Positions 44,941 to 53,818 of a DNA stretch of 64,000 bases are shown here, piece by piece. Source of the stretch: JBMONI01 sp049324575. Its GTDB lineage: Bacteria; Omnitrophota; Omnitrophia; Omnitrophales; Aquincolibacteriaceae. Numbering within the stretch: the first letter of the stretch is position 1; each line of letters starts with the position of its first letter. The notes beneath the pieces are model-generated. The model was given only the letters and a program-made list of their open reading frames with translations, did not search any database and had not been told where the DNA came from. The translations under genes and the position numbers were made by a program. The stretch is taken from NCBI GenBank assembly GCA_049324575.1, contig JBMONI010000024.1:1-64000 (forward strand), in the 5' to 3' direction.

Positions 44941-47900
44941 CTATGCGAAGGAGCGGGAGCCGCTCCTTTGATGCCGGTAGCGAAAAGAAGTCGTCGAAGG
45001 AACCGCCCCACCCCAAGCCGTGGATTGGACAAGCGCATAGGTCCCGTCCGAAAGCCGGATGGCGTAGGTATTTCCCTCGTTCGCTCCCACTTGGTCGGCA
45101 TATCCAGTCAGAGGGGCTTCTGTTACACTGTCGATCCCCACTCCGCCCAGATCGACGATCCCATTCGAAGCTTTGACTTCCATCCATCCTTCCCGTCGCC
45201 GAAAATCGTGGGTCGGACCAAAATCATCGACGGTATAGACCTGGTAACCTGTAAACGAGAATTCCTGGATCCAGCCCGCCGCGGCATGGGGGATGGTTTG
45301 GTCCAGATCAAAAGCTCCGGTCTGGATATTGGAGGCGTTCCCCACGCCGCCGCTATCCTGGGTCTCCCCCGCTCCGGGCTGGACCGGATCTCTCTCGGTC
45401 TGCGCGGTACGGATCTCATCGATCACGGTCTGAGAAAGGCCGCTCGCTTCGGCGATCTCCGGAGAAAGGGTCGCATAGATCAGATTCCCGCGGAGGTTCT
45501 GGATCTTCATCTGACCGTCCTCAAGCACAAAGGTGAATGTTGTGTTACCGCTCGTCCGTTGTTGTTGCCCCGTTTTTCTCGGCATCTGGGTTTTATCCCA
45601 CTTGGTGTCGGCAATGAACAAATTCCCCCGGATCTCGAGACGGTTGATATAGATGGACAATCGGGTATCGGTGAACATATCAAAATCAAAGCGGACTCCT
45701 TCCACCAGAAAGACTCGGTTGCCGAGGTAGTCCCGCGCGACGCCTTCCTCGAATTGTCGTATATCCTGCGCCTCATAGGCCTGCGCGATCTTTTTGATGG
45801 CCTCCGCGACCAGCTGGCCGTAATCGATCGAACGGTAGAGAATCCGGTTCTGGTTCGGAAAGAACCGCAAGATCGTTTCCTGGCTATCCATCGTTTTGAT
45901 CCTGAGCGCCAGCTGATAAACCTTCCCGGGCATCGGAAAGAACCGATACATGATATGCTGCTGCACCGGGATCTCCGCCCAAGTCCTCCCGTCATCCTCG
46001 GAGATCAGAAGATTTGCGATCCTGTCCATCGGATCCAGGCGGGCCGTCACTTCGACAGTCCCATTCACAAGGTCCGCGTTGGTCAGGGCCACATCCCCGC
46101 TGACATTTTGGAGGCTATGCGTATTGATCCGCTCATCGTAAAGCCGGTATGAGGCGCCAGAAACCGGTCCCCCCGAGGTCCCGCTCCCCGAGCCCCCGCT
46201 CGGCCCCATCCCTCCGCCACCGGCTCCGGAACCACCTGTCCCCGAGCCATCCCCTCCACCCACAGGACCCGCCGCCATTTTTGTTTTGCAATCCGCGATC
46301 ATCGTGTCCACTTCCGCTTCGATCGCCTTCATCCCCTCGATCTCCGTCACCGCATCCGGGACGAGGATCTCGGTGTTCCGTATGTCATTGGCCGTTTGCT
46401 TCTTGTATTTCTCCAGTTTTTCAAGGAGCGGCGTGGATGGGATCGCATAACGCACCTCGTTCTTTAACCTCTCAAAACTCTCCTGCATGATCTTGAGATT
46501 GCCCTTGACGGCTTCCCGCGCTGTTTTGAATTTCTGGCTTTCCACCGCAAGCGCTTTCTCGTATTCCACGATCCGCGAAGGGATCTTCAGGTATTGGTCG
46601 AGAAGCCGGTCCTTCCCGGGATCCGCATACTGAAAATAATTCTTCCCGAACTTCTGATAGGCTTCACGGACATCTTTCGCGCGGAGGATCTGACCTTCCC
46701 ATTTCGCCCAATCCTGCTTCATCTGGGCGATGAACTTCGCGCCATCGGATTCCTCCGGTTTAACGCTTGCGCCCCATTTCCCGTCCTTCATATGGCCCAT
46801 CCGCTCCATATCGACGGCCCGAAGCTGATCGTCTTCGTACTTGCGAAGATCCGGCGCGTCGAGAAGCCGCCAGTAACTCGCCGCAAGAGCCGCCGGACGC
46901 TCCATGAGTTCAAGATTCCCCAGGGTTTCGGAAAGCCAGCGAAGGGCTTTCGCGTAGGAATCCACGACATCGATCTCATCGCTCAATCGTTCCCATGGAC
47001 GGTTTGAAATATAGACTGATACCACAGACTCCCCTTCATTCCTCAGATCCTGGAGCGGCTGCAAAGGCCCGCTCACCATCCAGGTCACATGCATATAGGC
47101 GGTCCAGGATTCAGTGCTCCAGCGGTCCCCGCTCTTGATCCTGCGGTAATCCTTCTGCACAAGGCTCTCAAATTGTCCTTTTAAGCGATGATAAACTCCT
47201 TCGAGTTTTTTGACATTGTCCCGGTGCTGGTTCTGGAGCCCCGAAGCCGACATCGCGTCGCTCTCGATCTCCTTCTTATAGAGCCGCAAAGGTTCGATCG
47301 CCTTGAGCACTTCTTCGGGGATCCGTTGATCCCCGAGATACGGCGCGCTCGAGGGAACGCTCGTTTCGGGCGAACTATAAACTCCGGGATATTTCAACGA
47401 TGTCTGGATCTTGTCGTCCAGCGCTTCCTCCGCCGCCTGGTAATCCTCAAGCGCCTTCATCCACTCCTCGTTTATTTCCTGAAAAGCGGCCTTGAGGTCC
47501 TCGACCATTTTCTTGCATCGCTCGGTTGCTTCCGTGATAAGCAGTTGTTCTTTGGCCGCCAAGGCCGCCAGATCCGCTTGCTGTTTCTTCGGCCACTCCG
47601 AATGCAAAGCCTTGGAAAGACGGTTCATTTCATTCGTGTCTTTGGTCTGGGCAAGCTTGGCTGAAAGCTCTGCGAATTGCTTGCCATTCTCGGCGATCGC
47701 CCGCTTGCGCACCTCGACATAAAGGTCCCAAAGTCCATCCGCTTTTTCATAATCATAGCCGGAACGATAATCTTCAGTGATCTCGGATAAAGCGGTTTCA
47801 AGCGCCGCGAGAATGCTTCCATCATCGACTGGATTATAAGTCACCGAGGTGGGGACCGCGCTCATTTGCGCTTCCGCCTCGGAGATTTGGGCTTCGAGAT

Positions 47901-48975
47901 CGCTCTTCTGGTTCCCGTAAAGATTGGCTTGATAGTCTTCGATCAGCTTCAGATAGGGCTCGGCTTTGGCAAAGATCCCGTCCAGAACCGCCTTCGCCGC
48001 TTTGTTCGCCTCATCGCTTTTCATTTCGAGTTCGCGGATTTTTTGATCGAACTCTCGCTGAACGGCTTCCATTTTCGCTTTCTCGGCCAGGATATCGGAC
48101 TTCATCCTCTCGAGGGTCGCGATGATCGCCTCTTTCATGGCGTCCCCGCTTTCCTCTTGCGTTCCCGATTTCCCGTCGAATTTCAGGTACCAGCCGCTGT
48201 AGGCCAGCTGATCGTCCCATTCCCGGGTGACATGCTCGCGGATATTGACCGTCTGGATCCAGTCGACGAACGCCTTGGGATTGGACTCCGGAGGAAAAGG
48301 CAGAACGGCTTTGACCTTCGATTCAAGGGCGGTATCGAACGCATAACCGGTCACATAACTGCAAAGCGCTTCCACGATCGCTTGCGCGACCCGGTAGAGT
48401 TTCCAGCCAGGGACCATGTATTCCATGATCTCGTCCGCGGCGGCTTTCCCGAACGCTTCGAAACCTTTCCGGACATCTCCGGTTTTTCGCCAGTCCGTCA
48501 ATCCTTTGACGATGACTTTGGCGGTCACGACCGCGGTTTTGACGGCATTCACACGCGTATCGACCTTGCTGATAATATCCGCATTGGCCGCCGTCCACGC
48601 CGCGCTGGTCGACATTTTCTCGACCAGGACCTTATGCATCATCGAGGGCACTTGTTCTTTGAAGAGTGCTTCACGAACCTTGGTCTCCGCGACCTTCGCC
48701 AATTCGGATTTCATACGGTCCCAGGCAAGTTCGCCGCTTTTGAGGATGATCCGTTCAGACCCTTTGGTCAGAATGTACTGGACCTTTTCTTCGTCCGTGT
48801 TAAGGCGCTGATATTCATCGAGGTCTTTGAAGAAATCCCGGACCCCTTCCAGTAAAGCCTTCGCCGCTCTTTTGGTATTCACCGTTTCCGCGGCACGGAC
48901 CGGAGAAGGGATCGAGACCACAAGGGAGAGACTGAGGACCGCGCCGATCAAAACCCTGACTGTTTTTGAGAACAT
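44941..48975 (-). CDS. exported giant helical protein with shared C-terminal module (paralogue G1)
   Basis: 1,344 residues, signal peptide with cleavage near PVRA-AET. Residues about 30-895 are almost all helix, with long charged coiled stretches and one hydrophobic helix region near 190-230 (VPGWKLYRVAQAIVEALCSY). A Gly/Ser-rich linker follows at about 900-938. The C-terminal module begins at about 943: a beta-rich domain containing the Asp-box SEDDGRTW near 990, an NTF2-like domain at about 1046-1166, then a Pro/Gly linker and a final domain (1200-1344) that is more diverged than in the two paralogues. No known family covers the helical part. It lies in a same-strand cluster with two paralogues, a lipoprotein and a beta-barrel. 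Confidence 0.85.
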   Translation of the reverse strand: MFSKTVRVLIGAVLSLSLVVSIPSPVRAAETVNTKRAAKALLEGVRDFFKDLDEYQRLNTDEEKVQYILTKGSERIILKSGELAWDRMKSELAKVAETKVREALFKEQVPSMMHKVLVEKMSTSAAWTAANADIISKVDTRVNAVKTAVVTAKVIVKGLTDWRKTGDVRKGFEAFGKAAADEIMEYMVPGWKLYRVAQAIVEALCSYVTGYAFDTALESKVKAVLPFPPESNPKAFVDWIQTVNIREHVTREWDDQLAYSGWYLKFDGKSGTQEESGDAMKEAIIATLERMKSDILAEKAKMEAVQREFDQKIRELEMKSDEANKAAKAVLDGIFAKAEPYLKLIEDYQANLYGNQKSDLEAQISEAEAQMSAVPTSVTYNPVDDGSILAALETALSEITEDYRSGYDYEKADGLWDLYVEVRKRAIAENGKQFAELSAKLAQTKDTNEMNRLSKALHSEWPKKQQADLAALAAKEQLLITEATERCKKMVEDLKAAFQEINEEWMKALEDYQAAEEALDDKIQTSLKYPGVYSSPETSVPSSAPYLGDQRIPEEVLKAIEPLRLYKKEIESDAMSASGLQNQHRDNVKKLEGVYHRLKGQFESLVQKDYRRIKSGDRWSTESWTAYMHVTWMVSGPLQPLQDLRNEGESVVSVYISNRPWERLSDEIDVVDSYAKALRWLSETLGNLELMERPAALAASYWRLLDAPDLRKYEDDQLRAVDMERMGHMKDGKWGASVKPEESDGAKFIAQMKQDWAKWEGQILRAKDVREAYQKFGKNYFQYADPGKDRLLDQYLKIPSRIVEYEKALAVESQKFKTAREAVKGNLKIMQESFERLKNEVRYAIPSTPLLEKLEKYKKQTANDIRNTEILVPDAVTEIEGMKAIEAEVDTMIADCKTKMAAGPVGGGDGSGTGGSGAGGGGMGPSGGSGSGTSGGPVSGASYRLYDERINTHSLQNVSGDVALTNADLVNGTVEVTARLDPMDRIANLLISEDDGRTWAEIPVQQHIMYRFFPMPGKVYQLALRIKTMDSQETILRFFPNQNRILYRSIDYGQLVAEAIKKIAQAYEAQDIRQFEEGVARDYLGNRVFLVEGVRFDFDMFTDTRLSIYINRLEIRGNLFIADTKWDKTQMPRKTGQQQRTSGNTTFTFVLEDGQMKIQNLRGNLIYATLSPEIAEASGLSQTVIDEIRTAQTERDPVQPGAGETQDSGGVGNASNIQTGAFDLDQTIPHAAAGWIQEFSFTGYQVYTVDDFGPTHDFRRREGWMEVKASNGIVDLGGVGIDSVTEAPLTGYADQVGANEGNTYAIRLSDGTYALVQSTAWGGAVPSTTSFRYRHQRSGSRSFA
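45346..46150 (-). repeat. C-terminal surface module, copy in G1
   Basis: About 268 codons shared with 49547-50350 and 54230-55032: Asp-box beta domain, NTF2-like domain, and a conserved NPVQPGAGETQDSGG-like linker end. Identity is highest in the NTF2-like part. Confidence 0.85.
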
Positions 48976-49153
48976 CTCTAAACTCTCTTTCTCAGCTCAT
49001 CACGATCTGACTTCGGGCCGGCCAGCATACAAAAATCCGTCCAGAGAATGTAAAACGCTTTCTTCCAAGGCCAGCTGAAGTGCCTAAGGAGAGGAGATTG
49101 TACCGGGAACCGCCCGCCGTTGAAAGCTGAAATTTAAATCGTCCGGCCCCGGT

Positions 49154-52100
49154 TCAGGTGGTCAAATTGCGGGATCCATCGGTCTGGACCATGTATTCGA
49201 ACTGGACCGTATCGTCGATCGGCGGATTATTAACGAGGGAGGTAATGCGGCATTTGCCGTAGTATCCCCCAACCGTTTTGAACGCAAAAACGTCCCCCGC
49301 GGCGACATTGGCGCCAAAGCTGTACCCGTCCAGCGGCGCTTCGGTCAACGAATCGAAGGTATAAGTCCCCGTAACCTCTTTGATCTCAGCCGTTCCGTTC
49401 ATCATGAACATATTCCCCATCTCGAAATCGAAATCCCCGACCCCCTGATCCGTTTGGGTTCCTGCCGCGAAATCAAAGCCGTTGACATCCGCCGGCGCCG
49501 AGACAACGGTCCCGTTCGAAGTCGCGCTCGGGGTCGAAGAAACCGTGCCGCCGGAATCCTGCGTTTCGCCGGCCCCCGGCTGGACAGGATTACGATCCTG
49601 CTGAGCCTGGCGGATATCCTCCACAACAGTCTGTGACAGGCCGCTGGACTCCGCGACCTCGGGAGAAAGCGTCGCATAGATCAGATTGCCACGGAGATTC
49701 TGAATCTTCATCTGTCCATCCTCGAGAACAAAGACCATGGTCGTATCGCCGGTCGTGGTTTGCTGCTGGCCGGTATTACGAGGGACCTGGGTCTTGTTCC
49801 ACTTGGTCTCTGCCACAAACAAGTTCCCACGGATCTCGATGCGGTTGATAAAGATCTGAAAGCGGATGTCCGTGAACATGTCAAAATCGAACCGAACCCC
49901 TTCTTCCAGGAAGATCCGGTTACCGACATACTCGCGAGAAATTAGCTGCGCAAACAAACTCTGATTCTGCGTCTCGTAAGCTTCCGAGATCTTTTTGACC
50001 GCTTCGACGACTAAGGTGTTGTAATCGATGTTCCGGTAAAGAAAACCGTTGATGTTTTTGAACGGCTCCAGAAGGATCTCCTCGAGATCGATCGTCTTGA
50101 GCTTGAAAACGATCTGGTACAATCTTTCCGGAGCCGGCATAAAGGCATAAGCGATCCGCGAATCCAGTGGAAGTTCGCTCCAAGTCCTGCCCCCGTCGTT
50201 CGAGACCAGGATCTTTTCGATCCGCTCGAACATATTCAAACGCCCCGTCACCTCGATCGCGCCGTTTCGAAGGTCAGAGTTCGTGAAAACCACATCGCCG
50301 GAAGCGCTCCTCAGGTCGCGGGTATTGACCCTCGGATCTTCGATTTGATAAGTCCCAAAGGAAGTCATTGCACTTCGGGAAAGGGTTTGACCTCGAGCTC
50401 CGGAAGGTCCCGTTTGTCCTTGCTGCCCACCGGGCCCACCCTGACCTTGTTGTCCGCCCGGCCCACCGGGTCCGCCAAGGCCGCCGCCTTGTCCCTGCAC
50501 ACCCTGCCCACCTGGCCCGCCTTGCCCCGGCGCACCTCCAGGTCCGGCTTGTGGGGGTTGCCCGCCCGGCCCACCTTGCCCCGGGGCTCCGCCAGGTCCA
50601 CCCTGTCCTCCGGCTCCGCCCGGCACGCCCCCAGGTCCGGCCTGGCCTGGCCCCGTTCCCGGACCGGAAGGTCCTGTCGTTTTCTGGGAAGCAAGATAAG
50701 TTTCTCGATCATCAAAAATTTTCTGGAGCTTTTCAAGCGCAGCAATGTACCGTGCCCCCAAGGCATGATCAAAAGCAGCCGGATTGTTCTTATAGCTTTG
50801 ATCCGTGGCATATTGCACTTGCCCGGCCCCGTCCCCCGCTCCCGTCACAGCGCCGGGAAGCGCCGAAGTAACATCGATCATTTGCTGGGTGAATTCATGA
50901 TCGCTGGCATCATGCTTTACTCCTGTGATCGCGCTCTCGAACTTGGCGACCGCACTCGCCCAAATGACGATCTCCGCGGTCCCGGACGGGGCAAAGAAAT
51001 TCTCCTCTGTCGCACGTTCGACTTTGGGAAGCCGCAACTGCCCTTCGAACCATTCGTTCACTTTGGGCGCGTTGGCTTTGATGAATTTATATCCCGGGTA
51101 GGGCTCCCATTTCTGACGGATACTATCGGCATAAGCCGCCACGTCAGGTTCCATCAGATAATGTTTATACGGGACCGTGGTGATCATCATATCGCCGTCA
51201 GTCTCGACGACAAGCTCATAGTTGTTATCGGCGACCTTTAAAAGCCCGTTCTTGACCTGATCTTCAAGGAATTTCTCGAGCTGCAATTTCCGCACCCTGA
51301 GCCATTCCGCATCTTCCTGCCGTTGGGTCGTGTTCTCCTCGAGAAGCCGGTTCATTTCGTCCACCCGGTCCCGGATCCTTTTCATGAATTTCTCCAAGGC
51401 CTGCGGAAGCGTTTCGATCCGTTTTATTTCGGCCCACCTCGCGTCGAACGCATCAGGGCCGACCAGTATCCGCATCTCCCTCAACTCAGAGTCCGACGGT
51501 GTTTCGATCTGCTTAAACTTCTCGACCTCCGCTTTCCAAAGGGCGAACTGGATTTCCAGAGCGCTGATCGAAGAAGTCGCGATCGACAGGTCGTAGGGGT
51601 TCCATTGAGACCAAGAGATCCTCTGCTCCATTTCGTACAGCAGTCCGAAAACTGTTTCGGCGCTGTCAAATTTCCCGAGGCCTTCGTAAGGCTTTGACTT
51701 GATCTGGGCGATCGCATCTTCGATATCCTGGACATACCGAGCGCAATATTCGTCCGCATAGGTATCATGCCCCTGTCCCGTAAGGATCTTCAGCGGAATG
51801 TTACGGATCGCCTCATAGACCTGGTTCAGGTAAACATTCCATTGATTGGTCCGAGCCTGTTGGAGGCGCTCGAAAACCCCCATCATGGCGACGATCTCGC
51901 GATCGGTCTGTATTTTGATCGCCCCCGAGGCACCGTCCAATGCGTAACTGACCTCCCTTGCGATGCTGTAGGCGTTGGTCAATTCGCCGATCTCTTCGCC
52001 GAGCGCACGAACCTGCTCCGTGATACTTTGCTGACGTTTCCATTTATTCGTCATCTCCTGCCCGAGGCTTTGCTTGAGGGACGCATCATCGGTCACCGCA

Positions 52101-53743
52101 GCGGCGTCGATCCTCCTTTGAAGCGCGGCCATGTCCGTCGATAATTGGCTGCTTTCCTTTTGCAAAGTGTCGATCTTTTCAAGGAACGGCTTTTTAGCAT
52201 CTTCCAGGGCCTTCTCGAGTTTTCCCGACATTGCCTTGTTGTAATACTCATAAAGCGCATTATTCGCTTTGGAGTCCCAGTCCGAATGGGCCTGGCGGGC
52301 TTCCATAAAATTCCCTTGATTCACAAGATCCTGCACGATCCCGACAATGGCTTCCGGGGTCTCCGGCCACTCCTTAAATGGCACCAAAAGCGGCGCAAAA
52401 ACCCGCATGTAAAATTCCTTCTCTCCCACCGTCACTTCCAATCCGCTATTCTCGGGGATCGCTTCTTCAGGTTTCTGGACCATCGTTTCTTGCTGTTTTT
52501 CCAATATTTGTTTGAACTCTTTCTCGAAGGCCCACCAATTCCGGAGTTCCTGCTTGAGCTGGTCCGAAAGCGCTTTTTCGCCGATCAAAGCGCAGGAGCT
52601 GTAGCCACGCACAAGGTTGCTTTTCCATGTCTCGATGGCTTGCTGGACTTCGCGGATATTTTTTCCTTTGGCCGCAAGATTTTTCGCAGCCTGCAACGCA
52701 GCCGGACTTTGCGTCAGATACTCTTTGAATTTCGGAAGTTCAGCGCGATATTTTTTCTTGCCCTGGAATTCCCTCAAAAGCGAGGGAATATTATTCGTAA
52801 AAGCCTTGTGCTTCTGGACAAACTGCTGAAAAGCGATCAGCTCCTGACGCGCTCTAGCCTCGGCCCAGCGGGTCTTGACTTCCAGATTCACATCTTTGAT
52901 CAGACGCATGATCCATGTGCGAGCCTTGTTCCTGAACTCAGTGGACAGCGCCTCGGTCTCCGCACTCCGGGCCGTATCTTCTCCGGAACCCAGGGCGCGC
53001 CAGCTGTCGAACCATTCGCCCCAGCTTTGTTCGGGCCATTCATCCCCCAGAACACCGGTCACATAGGCCTTGACCATGTCCCGCGTCTGGACATCGGTCA
53101 CGACATATTTCTCGAAGAAATAGTCCGCCATTTCGGAGGTCTCCGGGATCAGGGCCGGCTGGTCCGCTTTGGCATCGATGGTACCCACAAGTTTCCGGTC
53201 GCCTTCGACCTTGCCGTACAAAGCTTCGATCTGCAGCTCCGCCCCGGACTCCTGAACAAGCTTATGAGATTCGTAGGCGTATTTGATCGCCGTCCACATG
53301 ATCGAGACGGCAGGATGATCGACCTGGCCGACTGCAAAATCGATCGCAGTGACGAGCGCTTCATCATATTGGCCTGCTCCCAGTTTTTCTGCGCAGGTCT
53401 GGACTTTTTCGATCGTTTCTTGGATGAGGTCGAATTTATCCTTGATCTGTTTGATGTAAGGATCGGTGATATCAAGCTGGCCAGTATAAAGTTTTTCGTA
53501 CCCCCCGAGCGAATCCCACATCCAATCGTCCAGTTTGCTTTCCCCCAACCCCTTGAGCCCTTCCACCGCTCCGTCCTCGGACATCATCGCCTCGGCCACT
53601 TCAAGCCCCAGCCCCAAAGCTCCGAGATCGTCCGAATCCGTCAAAAGCCCTTTTTTGTCGTCGTCCTCCGCCCCAAGGACCGGGGAAAAGATCATCATGG
53701 CCATGAAGACGGATAGGATAAAAATAGATTTATTGTTTTTCAT
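49154..53743 (-). CDS. exported giant helical protein with collagen-like linker and shared C-terminal module (paralogue G2)
   Basis: 1,529 residues, signal peptide (cleavage near VLGA-ED) and AAGGA before the ATG. The body (about 30-1010) is mainly long charged helices. A Gly-Pro-Gln-rich tract of about 95 residues at about 1023-1117 has a GGxGGPGG / GxY character like bacterial collagen-like sequences. The C-terminal module starts near 1131 (YQIEDPRVNTRDLRSASGDV), with Asp-box SNDGGRTW near 1179 and an NTF2-like domain at about 1236-1356. The last domain ends VQTDGSRNLTT. The body has no detectable similarity to G1 or G3 by eye, which makes this a swap of stalk with constant head. Confidence 0.85.
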   Translation of the reverse strand: MKNNKSIFILSVFMAMMIFSPVLGAEDDDKKGLLTDSDDLGALGLGLEVAEAMMSEDGAVEGLKGLGESKLDDWMWDSLGGYEKLYTGQLDITDPYIKQIKDKFDLIQETIEKVQTCAEKLGAGQYDEALVTAIDFAVGQVDHPAVSIMWTAIKYAYESHKLVQESGAELQIEALYGKVEGDRKLVGTIDAKADQPALIPETSEMADYFFEKYVVTDVQTRDMVKAYVTGVLGDEWPEQSWGEWFDSWRALGSGEDTARSAETEALSTEFRNKARTWIMRLIKDVNLEVKTRWAEARARQELIAFQQFVQKHKAFTNNIPSLLREFQGKKKYRAELPKFKEYLTQSPAALQAAKNLAAKGKNIREVQQAIETWKSNLVRGYSSCALIGEKALSDQLKQELRNWWAFEKEFKQILEKQQETMVQKPEEAIPENSGLEVTVGEKEFYMRVFAPLLVPFKEWPETPEAIVGIVQDLVNQGNFMEARQAHSDWDSKANNALYEYYNKAMSGKLEKALEDAKKPFLEKIDTLQKESSQLSTDMAALQRRIDAAAVTDDASLKQSLGQEMTNKWKRQQSITEQVRALGEEIGELTNAYSIAREVSYALDGASGAIKIQTDREIVAMMGVFERLQQARTNQWNVYLNQVYEAIRNIPLKILTGQGHDTYADEYCARYVQDIEDAIAQIKSKPYEGLGKFDSAETVFGLLYEMEQRISWSQWNPYDLSIATSSISALEIQFALWKAEVEKFKQIETPSDSELREMRILVGPDAFDARWAEIKRIETLPQALEKFMKRIRDRVDEMNRLLEENTTQRQEDAEWLRVRKLQLEKFLEDQVKNGLLKVADNNYELVVETDGDMMITTVPYKHYLMEPDVAAYADSIRQKWEPYPGYKFIKANAPKVNEWFEGQLRLPKVERATEENFFAPSGTAEIVIWASAVAKFESAITGVKHDASDHEFTQQMIDVTSALPGAVTGAGDGAGQVQYATDQSYKNNPAAFDHALGARYIAALEKLQKIFDDRETYLASQKTTGPSGPGTGPGQAGPGGVPGGAGGQGGPGGAPGQGGPGGQPPQAGPGGAPGQGGPGGQGVQGQGGGLGGPGGPGGQQGQGGPGGQQGQTGPSGARGQTLSRSAMTSFGTYQIEDPRVNTRDLRSASGDVVFTNSDLRNGAIEVTGRLNMFERIEKILVSNDGGRTWSELPLDSRIAYAFMPAPERLYQIVFKLKTIDLEEILLEPFKNINGFLYRNIDYNTLVVEAVKKISEAYETQNQSLFAQLISREYVGNRIFLEEGVRFDFDMFTDIRFQIFINRIEIRGNLFVAETKWNKTQVPRNTGQQQTTTGDTTMVFVLEDGQMKIQNLRGNLIYATLSPEVAESSGLSQTVVEDIRQAQQDRNPVQPGAGETQDSGGTVSSTPSATSNGTVVSAPADVNGFDFAAGTQTDQGVGDFDFEMGNMFMMNGTAEIKEVTGTYTFDSLTEAPLDGYSFGANVAAGDVFAFKTVGGYYGKCRITSLVNNPPIDDTVQFEYMVQTDGSRNLTT
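49547..50350 (-). repeat. C-terminal surface module, copy in G2
   Basis: See the copies at 45346-46150 and 54230-55032. DNA and protein are conserved, especially RGNLIYATLSPE and the following linker. Confidence 0.85.
50375..50680 (-). repeat. collagen-like Gly/Pro/Gln-rich coding repeat in G2
   Basis: Short imperfect tandem units encoding GGPGGQ, GGAPGQ and similar. The DNA repeats CC(A/T)CC(T/C)GGCCC-like words. Such tracts are prone to length change. Confidence 0.75.
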
Positions 53744-53818
53744 TTCATCCTTGCGTGGTTGTTATTCATTTAAAATTTTTTCGAGTTGCTCTCTGTTTTT
53801 CCTTCAATGCGTTCTCGA

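Noticed and set aside
45976..46005. Giant proteins as sialidases because of the Asp-box
   Set aside because: Only one box each and no catalytic Arg triad or FRIP motif visible.
50345..51241. 298-residue Ser/Arg/Pro-rich plus-strand frame over the collagen-like tract
   Set aside because: Produced by the GC-rich repeat on the opposite strand.
52145..53716. 523-residue plus-strand frame opposite G2
   Set aside because: Leu/Phe/Arg-rich shadow of the coiled-coil coding sequence, no signal or domain.
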